Positions 34,442-44,345 of a stretch of 64,000 nucleotides of DNA are shown piece by piece. The position numbers were made by a program, and so were the translations under genes. The notes below the pieces were generated by a model. That model saw only the letters and a list, made by a program, of their open reading frames with translations, was not told where the DNA came from and did not search any database. The stretch is from Solimicrobium sp040544425 (GTDB taxonomy: Bacteria; Pseudomonadota; Gammaproteobacteria; Burkholderiales; Burkholderiaceae_D), in NCBI GenBank assembly GCA_040544425.1, contig JBEONO010000003.1, positions 1 through 64,000 of the forward strand, given 5' to 3'. How positions within the stretch are numbered: the stretch's first letter is position 1; the number at the start of each line of letters is the position of its first letter.

Positions 34442-34728
34442 GCGGCCGCTTCAACGTGGTGTTGTTGATCGCTTTGCTGGTGTGCGCTCTGGTGCTGGTC
34501 AAAACCCAATATCAGGCACGCCATTTATTTATCGAGCTGGAGCGGTCGCAGACCGAGGCAAGGCAGCTGGATGTGGAATGGTCGCAACTGCAGCTGGACC
34601 AATCAAATCTGGGCAAGCATGAACGGATTCAGGCCAGTGCAGTAAATGATTTAAACATGGTGCCGGTCACAGCGGACCGCACCCAATACATAACACTGAA
34701 CAGTAAACAAAAAGCCGATGAGCACTAG
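34438..34728 (+). CDS. ftsL: Cell division protein FtsL
   Basis: The 96-residue bitopic protein has a short cytoplasmic start, one membrane helix (FNVVLLIALLVCALVLVKT, about 5-23) and a periplasmic coiled-coil stretch (ARHLFIELERSQTEARQLDVEW). With FtsB and FtsQ it activates FtsWI at the septum. Position between rsmH and ftsI, size and topology make the call; sequence conservation is always low. It overlaps rsmH by 4 and ftsI by 11 bases. Confidence 0.93.
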   Translation: MSGRFNVVLLIALLVCALVLVKTQYQARHLFIELERSQTEARQLDVEWSQLQLDQSNLGKHERIQASAVNDLNMVPVTADRTQYITLNSKQKADEH

Positions 34729-36502
34729 TCCACGCAAGACCGAAAGGTCATCGTCAAGAGGGCGCAAAGCCAATGCCAGGGGCGTGCCGTTTTCGGCCAA
34801 TCCGGTGCTGGCAACCAAGCTGTCTGCCTGGCGCTCGCGCGTGGTGATGTTTGTGCTGTTCATCGCCTTTGTCGCGCTGATCGGTCGGGCCTTCTGGTTG
34901 CAGGCGATGAGCACCGACTTCCTGCAAAAGCAAGGTGAGTCGCGCTACGCACGCACGCTGGAATTGCCCGCCACGCGCGGCAAGATCACTGACAGAAACG
35001 GATTGGTGCTTGCTTCATCCATTCCGGTCAAGGCGATCTGGGCGATTCCTGAAGATGTGCTGGCAGAACCAAAAGAAAAAATTCATCAACTTGCCGGTTT
35101 GCTGGAAATGAGTGAAGGCGATCTGCGCAAAAAACTCGATTCAGATCACCAATTTGTTTACCTCAAACGCCAGGTTGAACAGGCAACGGCAGACAGGATT
35201 GTTGCGCTCAATATCAACGGCGTGCAAACCCGCAAGGAATACAAACGCTTTTATCCGGAAGGCGAAGCGACTGCGCATGTGGTCGGTTTCACCAATGTGG
35301 AAGACGCCGGACAAGAGGGTATGGAATTGGCTGATCAGTCGGATCTGGCTGGCAAGTTGGGAAGCCGGCGTGTGATCAAAGACCGGCTCGGTCATATTGT
35401 TGAGGATTTGCGTGCGGTGAATGAACCGCATGACGGCAGGGAATTGACTCTGTCAATTGACAGCAAGATTCAGTACATCGCCTACGCGCAGTTAAAAGAG
35501 ACGATGGCGAAATTTAAAGCCAAGGCCGGCGGCGTGGTGGTGGTCGATGTGCAGACCGGTGAAATTTTGGCGCTGGCGAATTTGCCGTCGTATAACCCGA
35601 ACGATCGGTCCAAGTTATCTGGTGCGCAGTTGCGTAACCGGGTCATGACTGACGCCTACGAACCAGGTTCGGTGATGAAACCATTCACGGTCTCGCTGGC
35701 TTTGGAAACCGGCCGGGTCAGACCCGAAACGGTTTTTCAGATTGGTAACCAGATGACGATCGGCACAGCGCTCATCCATGATGCCCATGAAAGCAGCGCG
35801 TTAACGGTAGCGCAAATTATCGAAAAGTCGTCAAATATCGGCACAGCCAAGATTGCCTTGATGATGCCACCGCAGGAAATGTGGGAAATGTTCACCAAGG
35901 TTGGTTTTGGTCAGGCGCCGAAATTCGATTTTCCAGGTACGGCGGCGGGCCGCCTGCGTAATTTCAAAACCTGGCGTCCAATCGAGCAGGCGACGATGGC
36001 GTATGGGCAAGGGGTCACCGCGTCTACCATTCAACTGGCGCATGCCTACACAATTTTTGCGCGCGACGGTGAACTCATCCCACTGTCACTTAAAAAAGTC
36101 GATCAGCCGCCGGTGGGCGAACGCATCATCTCGGTCAATACTGCCCAAACCATGCGCATGATGCTGGAAACCGTGACCGGTCCGGAAGGCAGCGCCATCA
36201 AGGCACGTGTGCCCGGATATCGCGTGGCAGGCAAAACCGGTACCGCCTATAAAGTTGAACACGGTGTGTACGTCAGAAAATATATCGCCTCATTTTGCGG
36301 TTTTGCGCCGGTATCGAATCCGCGCATTATTGTCGCCGTGATGGTTGATGAACCAGATCCGTCCGGCCCGCATTTCGGCGGCCAGGTTGCTGCGCCGCTG
36401 TTTTCCAGTATTACCGCCAGCGCGCTGCGCACTATGAACGTCGCGCCGGATACCACGGTCACCAGCGTTTTGCCTGATAACGGTTTGGGAGACGTCATGT
36501 GA
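34718..36502 (+). CDS. ftsI: Septal peptidoglycan transpeptidase FtsI (PBP3)
   Basis: The 594-residue class B penicillin-binding protein cross-links septal peptidoglycan. One membrane anchor (about 43-65) follows a basic N terminus, then the pedestal domain. The transpeptidase domain has S-x-x-K as SVMKPF (about 317), SSN in EKSSNIGTAK (about 370) and KTGT in VAGKTGTAYK (about 506). It overlaps ftsL by 11 bases and its TGA overlaps the murE start by one base. Confidence 0.96.
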   Translation: MSTSPRKTERSSSRGRKANARGVPFSANPVLATKLSAWRSRVVMFVLFIAFVALIGRAFWLQAMSTDFLQKQGESRYARTLELPATRGKITDRNGLVLASSIPVKAIWAIPEDVLAEPKEKIHQLAGLLEMSEGDLRKKLDSDHQFVYLKRQVEQATADRIVALNINGVQTRKEYKRFYPEGEATAHVVGFTNVEDAGQEGMELADQSDLAGKLGSRRVIKDRLGHIVEDLRAVNEPHDGRELTLSIDSKIQYIAYAQLKETMAKFKAKAGGVVVVDVQTGEILALANLPSYNPNDRSKLSGAQLRNRVMTDAYEPGSVMKPFTVSLALETGRVRPETVFQIGNQMTIGTALIHDAHESSALTVAQIIEKSSNIGTAKIALMMPPQEMWEMFTKVGFGQAPKFDFPGTAAGRLRNFKTWRPIEQATMAYGQGVTASTIQLAHAYTIFARDGELIPLSLKKVDQPPVGERIISVNTAQTMRMMLETVTGPEGSAIKARVPGYRVAGKTGTAYKVEHGVYVRKYIASFCGFAPVSNPRIIVAVMVDEPDPSGPHFGGQVAAPLFSSITASALRTMNVAPDTTVTSVLPDNGLGDVM

Positions 36503-38031
36503 TGGTTACTTCAATCGAACCCGTTGTTCAATGGCTCATCAGGCTGGCACCGAAGCAGGTACTGCGCATGGTCGCCGACTCGCGCAAGGTACAACCGGGC
36601 GACGTATTTTTTGCCTTCCCGATCGCCAATGACGACGGTCGCAACTACATCAAGCAGGCGATTGCGCAGGGCGCTGCCGCAGTTGTCTATGAGGAGCTGG
36701 AGTTTGTCTGGAGTGAGGATTTGCTGGTGCCGCATTTTGCGGTGCCCAATTTATTGTGGCAATCCGGTTTCATTGCCAGCGCCTATCTGCATCATCCTGA
36801 CGCCAAAATGTTCACGATGGCTGTCACAGGTACTAACGGTAAGACCTCCTGCACCAACTGGCTGGCACGCGCCGTGTCCAGCCTGGGTCAGTCAGCATGT
36901 GTGATTGGCACGCTGGGGATTGCGACGGCAAAAAATGGCAGCATCGGCGAATTTGATGTGACCGGCTTTACCACGCCGGACGCGATTCAGCTGCATCAGA
37001 AAATCGCCGTCCAGCGTGACCTCTCCACCGCCGCGATTGCCATCGAAGCCTCATCGATCGGTCTGGAACAAGGTCGGATGAATGGCATGCACGTCGATGT
37101 GGCCGTGTTCACCAATTTGACGCGCGATCATCTTGATTTTCATGGCGACATGGAGCATTACGAAGCAGCCAAGCGTCGCCTGTTTGAGTGGCCCGATTTA
37201 AAGGCGGCCGTGCTGAATCTGGATGATCCGGCCGGTGTGCGGCTCGCTCAACTGTGCATCAATCGCGGCACGCAGGTAGTTGGCTACGCGATCGAAGACA
37301 GTGCCATCCAATTTGGTGAGCAGCTGGCATTGCTGAAAGCGAGCAACTTGCGCAGCACTCACAGCGGCACCAGTTTTCATCTCGATTCGCCGTTCGGCAG
37401 CGGGTCAGTCAAAACCCAAATGATAGGGCGCTTCAACGTCAGCAATGTGCTGGCGGTGTTGGCGACCTTGTTCGTCAAAGGCGTGACCTGGCGCGATGCG
37501 CTGCACGCCGTCGAGCAACTTACTGCCGTCGCCGGACGCATGGAGCAGCTCAGCGCAGCCGGTCGGGTCTTGGTTATTATTGATTATGCGCATACGCCAG
37601 ATGCGCTCGAAAAAACTTTGATCAATCTGCGCGAAGTGGCCACCGAAAGACAGGGAAAACTGTGGTGCGTATTTGGTTGCGGCGGTGACCGCGATCCGGG
37701 TAAACGTCCTGTGATGGGGAAAATTGCCGAACTGGCCGATGAAATCATTGTCACCAGCGACAACCCGCGCAGCGAAGATCCGGAACAAATCATGGCTGAT
37801 ATCGCCGCCGGATTTACGGTCGGCCACGTTCCGGCACCGATGCTGGAACCCGATCGTGCCAAAGCGATTTTATTTGCCGTAAAAAATGCCGCAAAAAATG
37901 ATGTGGTGCTGTTGGCCGGCAAAGGGCATGAAGCGTATCAGGAAATCAAAGGAAAAAAATTGCTGTTCTCAGATATTGATCACGCCAATATTGCGCTGGC
38001 GGATCTGGCCAGCAAAGGAGCCGGATTATGA
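36502..38031 (+). CDS. murE: UDP-MurNAc-Ala-Glu:meso-diaminopimelate ligase
   Basis: The 509-residue Mur ligase adds meso-diaminopimelate to the nucleotide precursor. The ATP-binding motif is AVTGTNGKTSC (about 109-119), and the amino-acid-selecting motif DNPRSEDP indicates meso-DAP and not lysine. Ligase-domain motifs IIDYAHTPDAL and GCGGDRDPGKRP are present. The ATG at 36502 sits in TGATG with the ftsI stop; a GTG at 36499 is equally placed. It overlaps murF by four bases. Confidence 0.95.
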   Translation: MVTSIEPVVQWLIRLAPKQVLRMVADSRKVQPGDVFFAFPIANDDGRNYIKQAIAQGAAAVVYEELEFVWSEDLLVPHFAVPNLLWQSGFIASAYLHHPDAKMFTMAVTGTNGKTSCTNWLARAVSSLGQSACVIGTLGIATAKNGSIGEFDVTGFTTPDAIQLHQKIAVQRDLSTAAIAIEASSIGLEQGRMNGMHVDVAVFTNLTRDHLDFHGDMEHYEAAKRRLFEWPDLKAAVLNLDDPAGVRLAQLCINRGTQVVGYAIEDSAIQFGEQLALLKASNLRSTHSGTSFHLDSPFGSGSVKTQMIGRFNVSNVLAVLATLFVKGVTWRDALHAVEQLTAVAGRMEQLSAAGRVLVIIDYAHTPDALEKTLINLREVATERQGKLWCVFGCGGDRDPGKRPVMGKIAELADEIIVTSDNPRSEDPEQIMADIAAGFTVGHVPAPMLEPDRAKAILFAVKNAAKNDVVLLAGKGHEAYQEIKGKKLLFSDIDHANIALADLASKGAGL

Positions 38032-39392
38032 AAATGAGTCTGGCCCAGATTCAACGCAGCCTGACGACCGCCGGCCATCAACACATTGACCCGGCACTGG
38101 TCATCCACAGTGTTGTCATTGACAGTCGCAAAGTGGTGCCGGGATGTTTATTTATTGCGATCATCGGCGAAAATTTTGATGCTCATGATTTTCTGGAAGA
38201 CGTGATCAAGCTTGGCGCCGCAGCCATCGTTGTTGAACGGCTGCCTGCCAACCTTGCCATCCCCGCATTCGTGGTTGCCAATACCCGCGTCGCACTGGGT
38301 GAAATTGCCCATGCCTGGCGCATGCATTTCAATTTACCCGTGATCGGCGTCACCGGCAGCAATGGAAAAACCACGGTCAAAGAAATGATTGCTGCAATTT
38401 TAAAAGCAGCTTTTGGCGCAGACCATACGCTGTCGACTCAAGGCAATCTGAATAACGATATCGGTGTGCCGCAAACCTTGTTCAGATTGACGGCACAACA
38501 TCAGGCCGCTGTCATCGAGCTCGGTATGAATCATCCCGGTGAGATTGCGCAACTGGCGCAGATTGCCTCACCGATGGTTGGGCTGGTCAACAATGCACAG
38601 CGTGAGCATCAGGAATTTATGCAAAGCGTGGAAGCAGTGGCCAAAGAAAATGGCGCAGTGATTAGAGGCTTGCCAAAAGATGGCGTGGCAGTTTTTCCGG
38701 CCGGTGACCCTTACAGCGATTTATGGCGCAGCTACGCCGGTGCGCGCAAGGTCCTCAGTTTCGGTCTGAACGATGCTGCGGATATTTCAGGGACGTTTGT
38801 TCCGACTGAATTCGGCAACGAGCTGACTGTCTCGATTGCTGGTCAATCCGTACAGATTCAACTGGCAGCAGCAGGTGTTCACAACGTGTTGAATGCCCTG
38901 GCATCGATTGCCGCCTGCCATGCAATTGGATGCGGGCACGCCGCCATTGTCGCAGGTCTGGAAAGCTTTACGCCGGTGTCGGGACGTTTGCAGAAAAAGC
39001 GCGCGCATAACGGCGCGGTGATTATCGACGATACCTACAATGCCAACCCCGATTCAGTGCGCGCGGCGATCCATGTCCTGGCGCAGGCTGAAGGCGAAAA
39101 AATTCTGGTGCTGGGCGATATGGGTGAAGTCGGCAACGACGGCCCGGCCTACCACGTTGAAATCGGCGCTTATGCAAAACAGCAGGGCATTCCGGTATTG
39201 CTGACACTTGGTCAGCTCGCCAGACACAGCAGTGATGCATTTGGCGCAGGTGCCACGCACTTCGAACAGATTGAGCCGCTGCTGGCCAGGCTCGATGCAT
39301 GCGCAACAAACAGTTCGACGGTATTAGTCAAAGGCTCGCGTTTCATGAAAATGGAACGCGTGGTTGCACATTTAATGAACACGGAAAGATAA
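38028..39392 (+). CDS. murF: UDP-MurNAc-tripeptide:D-Ala-D-Ala ligase
   Basis: The 454-residue cytoplasmic ligase completes the pentapeptide precursor. The ATP-binding loop is GVTGSNGKTTVKEM (about 106-119), the carbamylated-lysine region follows at IELGMNHPGEI, and the C-terminal domain has IDDTYNANPDS and LGDMGEVGN. Start and end fit the coupled layout: four-base overlap with murE and a four-base gap to mraY. Confidence 0.95.
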   Translation: MKMSLAQIQRSLTTAGHQHIDPALVIHSVVIDSRKVVPGCLFIAIIGENFDAHDFLEDVIKLGAAAIVVERLPANLAIPAFVVANTRVALGEIAHAWRMHFNLPVIGVTGSNGKTTVKEMIAAILKAAFGADHTLSTQGNLNNDIGVPQTLFRLTAQHQAAVIELGMNHPGEIAQLAQIASPMVGLVNNAQREHQEFMQSVEAVAKENGAVIRGLPKDGVAVFPAGDPYSDLWRSYAGARKVLSFGLNDAADISGTFVPTEFGNELTVSIAGQSVQIQLAAAGVHNVLNALASIAACHAIGCGHAAIVAGLESFTPVSGRLQKKRAHNGAVIIDDTYNANPDSVRAAIHVLAQAEGEKILVLGDMGEVGNDGPAYHVEIGAYAKQQGIPVLLTLGQLARHSSDAFGAGATHFEQIEPLLARLDACATNSSTVLVKGSRFMKMERVVAHLMNTER

Positions 39393-39396
39393 GTCT

Positions 39397-40566
39397 ATGT
39401 TGCTTTGGTTGGCACAATTTTTTCAACAAGATATCGGCGTGTTCCGGGTCTTTAACTTTCTTACCTTCCGGGCCGTGTTTGCAACGCTGACCTCGATATC
39501 GATAGGCTTGATCGCCGGGCCGGGTGTGATTCGCATGTTGACGCGCATGAAGGTCGGCCAGGTGGTGCGCACCGACGGTCCGCAATCGCATTTGGCCAAA
39601 TCCGGCACGCCGACCATGGGCGGAGTCCTGTTATTGATTTCGATTGGCGTATCGACTCTGTTGTGGGCCGATTTAAGCAATCGGTTTGTCTGGGTGGTAC
39701 TGGTGGTGACCCTGGGTTTTGGTGCGATCGGCTGGGTCGACGACTACCGCAAGATTGTATTTAAAGATCCAAATGGGATGTCCTCCAAAGAAAAATATTT
39801 CTGGCAATCGCTGATTGGATTGATCGCTGCCGTGTATCTGGCGTTCTCGGTCTCGGCACCTTCCAATACCCAGTTCGTGGGCCTGTTCATGGATTGGGTG
39901 CAGTCCGGCCTGTCCATGAATCTGCCCAACAAAGCCGATTTGATCGTGCCCTTCTTTAAAACAATCAGTTATCCGCTCGGCGTCTGGGGCTTTATCGGAT
40001 TGACTTATTGCGTGATCGTTGGCACCAGCAATGCCGTCAATCTGACCGACGGACTCGATGGCCTGGCGATCATGCCCACCGTGATGGTCGGCAGTGCGCT
40101 CGGCCTGTTTGCCTATGTCACGGGTAATGCCAGCTATTCCAAATATTTGTTCCTGCCGCATATCCCGGGCGCCGGTGAGTTGCTGATTTTCTGTGGCGCG
40201 ATGGCCGGGGCCGGTCTGGCCTTCCTGTGGTTCAACGCCTACCCGGCGCAGGTTTTCATGGGCGACGTCGGTGCGCTGGCTTTGGGTGGTGCATTGGGTA
40301 CGATCGCGGTGATCGTGCGCCAGGAAATTGTGCTGTTCATGATGGGTGGCGTGTTTGTGGTCGAAACGGTGTCGGTGATTCTTCAGGTGGGCTATTTTAA
40401 ATTCACCAAGAAGAAGTTCGGTACCGGCAAGCGACTGTTTTTGATGGCGCCGCTGCATCATCATTTCGAGAAAAAGGGCTGGAAAGAAACGCAGGTCGTG
40501 GTCAGGTTCTGGATTATCACGATGATGCTGGTGTTGTTCGGTTTGTCTACGCTGAAACTACGTTAA
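39397..40566 (+). CDS. mraY: Phospho-MurNAc-pentapeptide translocase
   Basis: The 389-residue protein with about ten membrane helices transfers the precursor to undecaprenyl phosphate, giving lipid I. Family motifs are visible: GTPTMGG, the aspartate pair in WVDDYRK, NAVNLTDGLDGLA, GDVGALALGG and the APLHHHFEKKGW end. Length is slightly above that of E. coli (360). Its TAA overlaps the murD ATG by one base. Confidence 0.96.
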   Translation: MLLWLAQFFQQDIGVFRVFNFLTFRAVFATLTSISIGLIAGPGVIRMLTRMKVGQVVRTDGPQSHLAKSGTPTMGGVLLLISIGVSTLLWADLSNRFVWVVLVVTLGFGAIGWVDDYRKIVFKDPNGMSSKEKYFWQSLIGLIAAVYLAFSVSAPSNTQFVGLFMDWVQSGLSMNLPNKADLIVPFFKTISYPLGVWGFIGLTYCVIVGTSNAVNLTDGLDGLAIMPTVMVGSALGLFAYVTGNASYSKYLFLPHIPGAGELLIFCGAMAGAGLAFLWFNAYPAQVFMGDVGALALGGALGTIAVIVRQEIVLFMMGGVFVVETVSVILQVGYFKFTKKKFGTGKRLFLMAPLHHHFEKKGWKETQVVVRFWIITMMLVLFGLSTLKLR

Positions 40567-42056
40567 TGGATTATTCGCATAAAAAAGTACTGGTATTGGG
40601 ACTCGGTGAATCGGGTCTGTCGGCAGCGCACTGGTTGACGCGTTGCGGTGCCGTGCTGCGGGTTGCCGATACACGCAGTGCACCTGAGCGTTTGCCGCAG
40701 TTGCTGACGTTGTCGCCGGACTGCGAATTTATCAGTGGCGAATTTTCGGCCAGCTTGCTGGATGGGATTGATTTCATTGTCGTCAGCCCCGGTTTATCAG
40801 AATTAAATGAATTACGTGAGATCGCTCTTTTGGCCAACGAGCGCGCCATTCCCATGTGGAGTGAGATCGAAATCTTCGCGCAAAGCTTAAGACATCTGCG
40901 CGACACCCAGCAATATCAACCGAAAATCCTGGCCATTACCGGCACCAATGGAAAAACGACCGTCACCAGTCTGGTTGGCTTGCTGGTTGAGCGCGCCGGA
41001 AAATCGGTCAAAATTGCCGGCAATATCAGCCCGGCAGTGTTGGACGTGCTGAGAATCTGTATCGATGAGAATGCGCTGCCCGAAGTCTGGGTGCTGGAAT
41101 TATCCAGTTTTCAATTGCACAGCACTTACAGTCTGGAGGCTGACGCTGCGACGGTATTGAACGTCAGCCAGGATCATCTGGACTGGCACGGCAACATGGA
41201 ATCCTACGCCGCCGACAAGGCCAGAATATTTTCTGCACACACCGCGCAGGTTTTGAATCGCGATGACAGTCTGGTGATGCAGATGCAAAACACCACGTCG
41301 GAATTATTTACCTTCGGTCAGTCGGTGCCTGGCGCGCTGCATGAATTCGGCTTGTCCAGCGAGCACGACATAAGCTGGCTGTGTGTCGCCAATCCGGTAG
41401 AAGACGAGGTCGCGCCACCCAAACGCAGATCCAAAAACCAGCCCTTGCCCGAAGTGGAAGTTTATGTGTCGCGCCTGATGCCGGCCGACGCATTGAAGAT
41501 CCGCGGCAAACATAATGCGATCAATGCTCTGGCGGCGCTGGCCTTGTGTCGGGCGATTCAACTGCCGCTGGCGCCCTTGCTGCATGGTTTGCGGGACTAT
41601 CAGGGTGAGCCGCACCGGGTGGAGCTGATCGCAACGATACGTGAAGTTGAATATTACGACGACAGCAAGGGGACCAATGTTGGTGCCACCGTCGCCGCAT
41701 TGAATGGACTGGCTGACAGCCGGGCCAAGATCGTGTTGATTGCCGGTGGTGTTGGCAAGGGACAGGATTTTACGCCTTTGCATGACCCGGTTGCCAAAGC
41801 GGTATCGACCGTATGCCTGATCGGCGAAGCTGCGGATGCCATCGCGCTCGTTCTGGATGGTGCCGGTGTCGAGGTGCTGCGCTGTGACAATCTGGATCAG
41901 GCCGTACAAATGGCCGCCAGCCATGCGCGGCCAGGTGACAAGGTATTGCTCTCGCCAGCCTGCGCCAGTTTTGACATGTTTAAAAATTATGCCCATCGCG
42001 CCCAGGTGTTTATCGATGCAGTCAAAGAAGTTGCTCATGCGCGTGGTGAACTCTGA
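40566..42056 (+). CDS. murD: UDP-MurNAc-L-Ala:D-glutamate ligase
   Basis: The 496-residue ligase adds D-Glu to the precursor in the cytoplasm. It begins with the Rossmann-like VLVLGLGESGLSAAHWL, has the ATP loop AITGTNGKTTVTSL (about 124-137), VLELSSFQLH, the NVSQDHLDWHG segment and DDSKGTNVGATVAAL. An extended insert rich in Pro/Lys (VEDEVAPPKRRSKNQPLPE, about 278-296) makes it longer than the usual 440 residues. It ends in TGATG shared with ftsW. Confidence 0.94.
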   Translation: MDYSHKKVLVLGLGESGLSAAHWLTRCGAVLRVADTRSAPERLPQLLTLSPDCEFISGEFSASLLDGIDFIVVSPGLSELNELREIALLANERAIPMWSEIEIFAQSLRHLRDTQQYQPKILAITGTNGKTTVTSLVGLLVERAGKSVKIAGNISPAVLDVLRICIDENALPEVWVLELSSFQLHSTYSLEADAATVLNVSQDHLDWHGNMESYAADKARIFSAHTAQVLNRDDSLVMQMQNTTSELFTFGQSVPGALHEFGLSSEHDISWLCVANPVEDEVAPPKRRSKNQPLPEVEVYVSRLMPADALKIRGKHNAINALAALALCRAIQLPLAPLLHGLRDYQGEPHRVELIATIREVEYYDDSKGTNVGATVAALNGLADSRAKIVLIAGGVGKGQDFTPLHDPVAKAVSTVCLIGEAADAIALVLDGAGVEVLRCDNLDQAVQMAASHARPGDKVLLSPACASFDMFKNYAHRAQVFIDAVKEVAHARGEL

Positions 42057-43252
42057 TGAAAACCATCCTGTCCTCGCTCTGGACCGCGCCATCCGGCAAT
42101 CGTTCGCAGATGCAGGATTATGATCAGATGCTGGTGTGGGTGACGATAATCTTAATGTTGTTTGGCATGGTGATGGTGTATTCGGCTTCGATTTCTCTGC
42201 CGGACTCACCAAAATACGCCGGGTATACCAATAACCATTTTCTGATGCGTCAGGCGATTTTTATTGCGCTGTCGATCGTGGTCGGGTTTGGCGTGTTTCA
42301 TATCAAGATCGAAATCTGGCAAAAATATGCGCCGTATTTGTTTGTATTCACTTTGATCCTGCTGGTGGCGGTGTTGATTCCGGGTTTGGGAAAAGGTGTG
42401 AACGGTGCCAAGCGCTGGCTGTCGCTCAAGATGCTGAACATCCAACCTTCGGAATTGATGAAATTGTTTGTAGTGCTGTACGCCGCCGATTACACGGTGC
42501 GCAAACAGGAATACATGCACAAACTGTCGAAGGGTTTTATGCCGATGGCGATGGCGGTCGGCTTTGTCGGATTGCTGTTGCTGCTCGAACCGGATCTGGG
42601 CGCATTTGGGGTGATCGTTTGCATTGCGATGGGGATTTTATTTTTGGGCGGGATTAACGGCATCTGGTTTGGTGGCATTGCGGCGCTGCTGGTGGGGATC
42701 TTCAGTCTGGTGATCACCTTATCCAAATGGCGGCGCGACCGGATTTTTGCCTACCTCGATCCCTGGCAGGAAGACCATGCGCTGGGCAAGGCGTATCAAT
42801 TATCGCATTCATTGATTGCATTTGGACGCGGTGAAATTTTTGGTGTCGGCCTGGGTGGCAGCGTTGAAAAACTGCACTATCTGCCGGAAGCGCATACCGA
42901 CTTTTTGCTGGCGGTGATCGGCGAGGAACTCGGATTCGCAGGCGTGCTGGTGGTGGTGTATCTGTTTTACTGGCTGGTCAAGCGCGCCTTTGATATTGGT
43001 CGTCAGTCGATTGTGCTGGATCTGACTTTCGCCGGACTGACTGCCAAAGGTATCGGCATCTGGATTGGCGTGCAGGCATTTATCAATATGGGCGTGAATA
43101 TGGGCTTGTTGCCAACCAAAGGGTTGACCTTGCCGTTAATGAGTTATGGCGGTTCCGGTGTATTGATCAACTGTGTCGGTCTGGCGATCCTGCTGCGCAT
43201 CGATTACGAGAATCGTGCCCTGATGCGTGGAGGTCGGACCAATGTCAGGTAA
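42056..43252 (+). CDS. ftsW: Septal peptidoglycan polymerase FtsW
   Basis: The 398-residue SEDS-family glycosyltransferase has ten predicted membrane helices. Landmarks are MVMVYSASIS in the first helix, the NGAKRWL loop, LLLEPDLGAFG with the catalytic Asp, the large loop with LGKAYQLSHSLIAFGRGE, and NMGLLPTKGLTLPLMSYGGS near the end. With FtsI it builds septal glycan strands. It overlaps murD by one base and murG by eleven. Confidence 0.95.
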   Translation: MKTILSSLWTAPSGNRSQMQDYDQMLVWVTIILMLFGMVMVYSASISLPDSPKYAGYTNNHFLMRQAIFIALSIVVGFGVFHIKIEIWQKYAPYLFVFTLILLVAVLIPGLGKGVNGAKRWLSLKMLNIQPSELMKLFVVLYAADYTVRKQEYMHKLSKGFMPMAMAVGFVGLLLLLEPDLGAFGVIVCIAMGILFLGGINGIWFGGIAALLVGIFSLVITLSKWRRDRIFAYLDPWQEDHALGKAYQLSHSLIAFGRGEIFGVGLGGSVEKLHYLPEAHTDFLLAVIGEELGFAGVLVVVYLFYWLVKRAFDIGRQSIVLDLTFAGLTAKGIGIWIGVQAFINMGVNMGLLPTKGLTLPLMSYGGSGVLINCVGLAILLRIDYENRALMRGGRTNVR

Positions 43253-44345
43253 GCGCATCATGATCATGGCGGCAGGAACCGGCGGACATATTTTTCCAGG
43301 ACTGGCTATTGCCAGGACCATGCAGGAACGAGGCTGGACGGTGAGCTGGTTGGGAACAGCACATGGGATGGAAGGCGAGATCGTTGCAAAAAACCGGATC
43401 CCGATGGACGCACTGGATTTTGCGGGTCTGCGTGGCAAGGGCTTGAAGCACAGCGTCACCGGTGCATTTAAATTGCTGGCCAGTTTTGTGCGCAGTTTTC
43501 AGTATCTGGGTCAGCGCAAACCGGATGTGGTGTTGGGGATGGGCGGGTATGTCACGGTACCTGGCGGGTTGATGGCGCGATTGCGCGGTATTCCGCTGGT
43601 GTTGATCAATGCCGACGCAGCCCTGTTATTGTCGAACCAGTTTTTGGCGCGCTTTGCGCAAAGTGTGTTGTTTGGTTTTCCTGCCGATTTCGGTGTGGCG
43701 AAAGACAAGGCACTGGTGACCGGCAATCCGGTGCGCGATGAGATCACGCAGTTGCCCAAACCGGCCGAACGGTTTGCCGCTCGCAATGGTCCGCTGAAAT
43801 TGTTGGTAGTCGGTGGCAGTTTGGGTGCCAAGGTATTAAATGACACCCTGCCGGCAGCGCTGGCCTTGTTGCCAGAGGGAGCCAGGCCAGTTGTGACGCA
43901 TCAATCCGGCAAACAGCATATTGCCAGTTTGCAGGCTGCGTATGCAACAGCCCAGGTCGAGGCGCAAGTGCTGGCGTTTATTGATGATATGCCGGGCAAC
44001 TATGCAGAAGCTGATCTGGTTATCTGCCGCGCTGGTGCGATCACCGTCTCAGAGTTGACGGCGGCGGGTGTGGCAAGTGTGTTGGTGCCATTTATGGCGT
44101 CCTCAACCACGCATCAGAAAGACAATGCCATGTGGATGGCGAAACAACATGCGGCGATCTATTTGCCGCAAGCAGAAATGACCGTAGGGAAGCTGGCGCA
44201 GTTGTTGGCAGATACCACGCGCGCCGACTGTTTGCAGTTGGCCGAGGCGGCGTATCAGATCGGTCAGAGAACAGCGAATCAGGCAATAGCCGATGTATTA
44301 GAAAAAATTACGCAGAAGAAGGCAGGAAAACCAGATGAAACATAA
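43242..44345 (+). CDS. murG: Lipid II synthase MurG
   Basis: The 367-residue GT28 glycosyltransferase adds GlcNAc to lipid I on the inner face of the membrane. The first glycine loop is IMAAGTGGHIFPGLAIA, the second domain starts LLVVGGSLGAKVLND, and the nucleotide-binding HxxxxDN end appears as VLVPFMASSTTHQKDNA. The ATG at 43242 is used, eight bases after GGAGG; an in-frame GTG 15 bases earlier lies within ftsW. It overlaps ftsW and murC by 11 bases each. Confidence 0.95.
   Translation: MSGKRIMIMAAGTGGHIFPGLAIARTMQERGWTVSWLGTAHGMEGEIVAKNRIPMDALDFAGLRGKGLKHSVTGAFKLLASFVRSFQYLGQRKPDVVLGMGGYVTVPGGLMARLRGIPLVLINADAALLLSNQFLARFAQSVLFGFPADFGVAKDKALVTGNPVRDEITQLPKPAERFAARNGPLKLLVVGGSLGAKVLNDTLPAALALLPEGARPVVTHQSGKQHIASLQAAYATAQVEAQVLAFIDDMPGNYAEADLVICRAGAITVSELTAAGVASVLVPFMASSTTHQKDNAMWMAKQHAAIYLPQAEMTVGKLAQLLADTTRADCLQLAEAAYQIGQRTANQAIADVLEKITQKKAGKPDET

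Noticed and set aside
41304..42212. 302-codon frame opposite murD and the ftsW start
   Set aside because: Antisense shadow crossing two real genes; no start signal.
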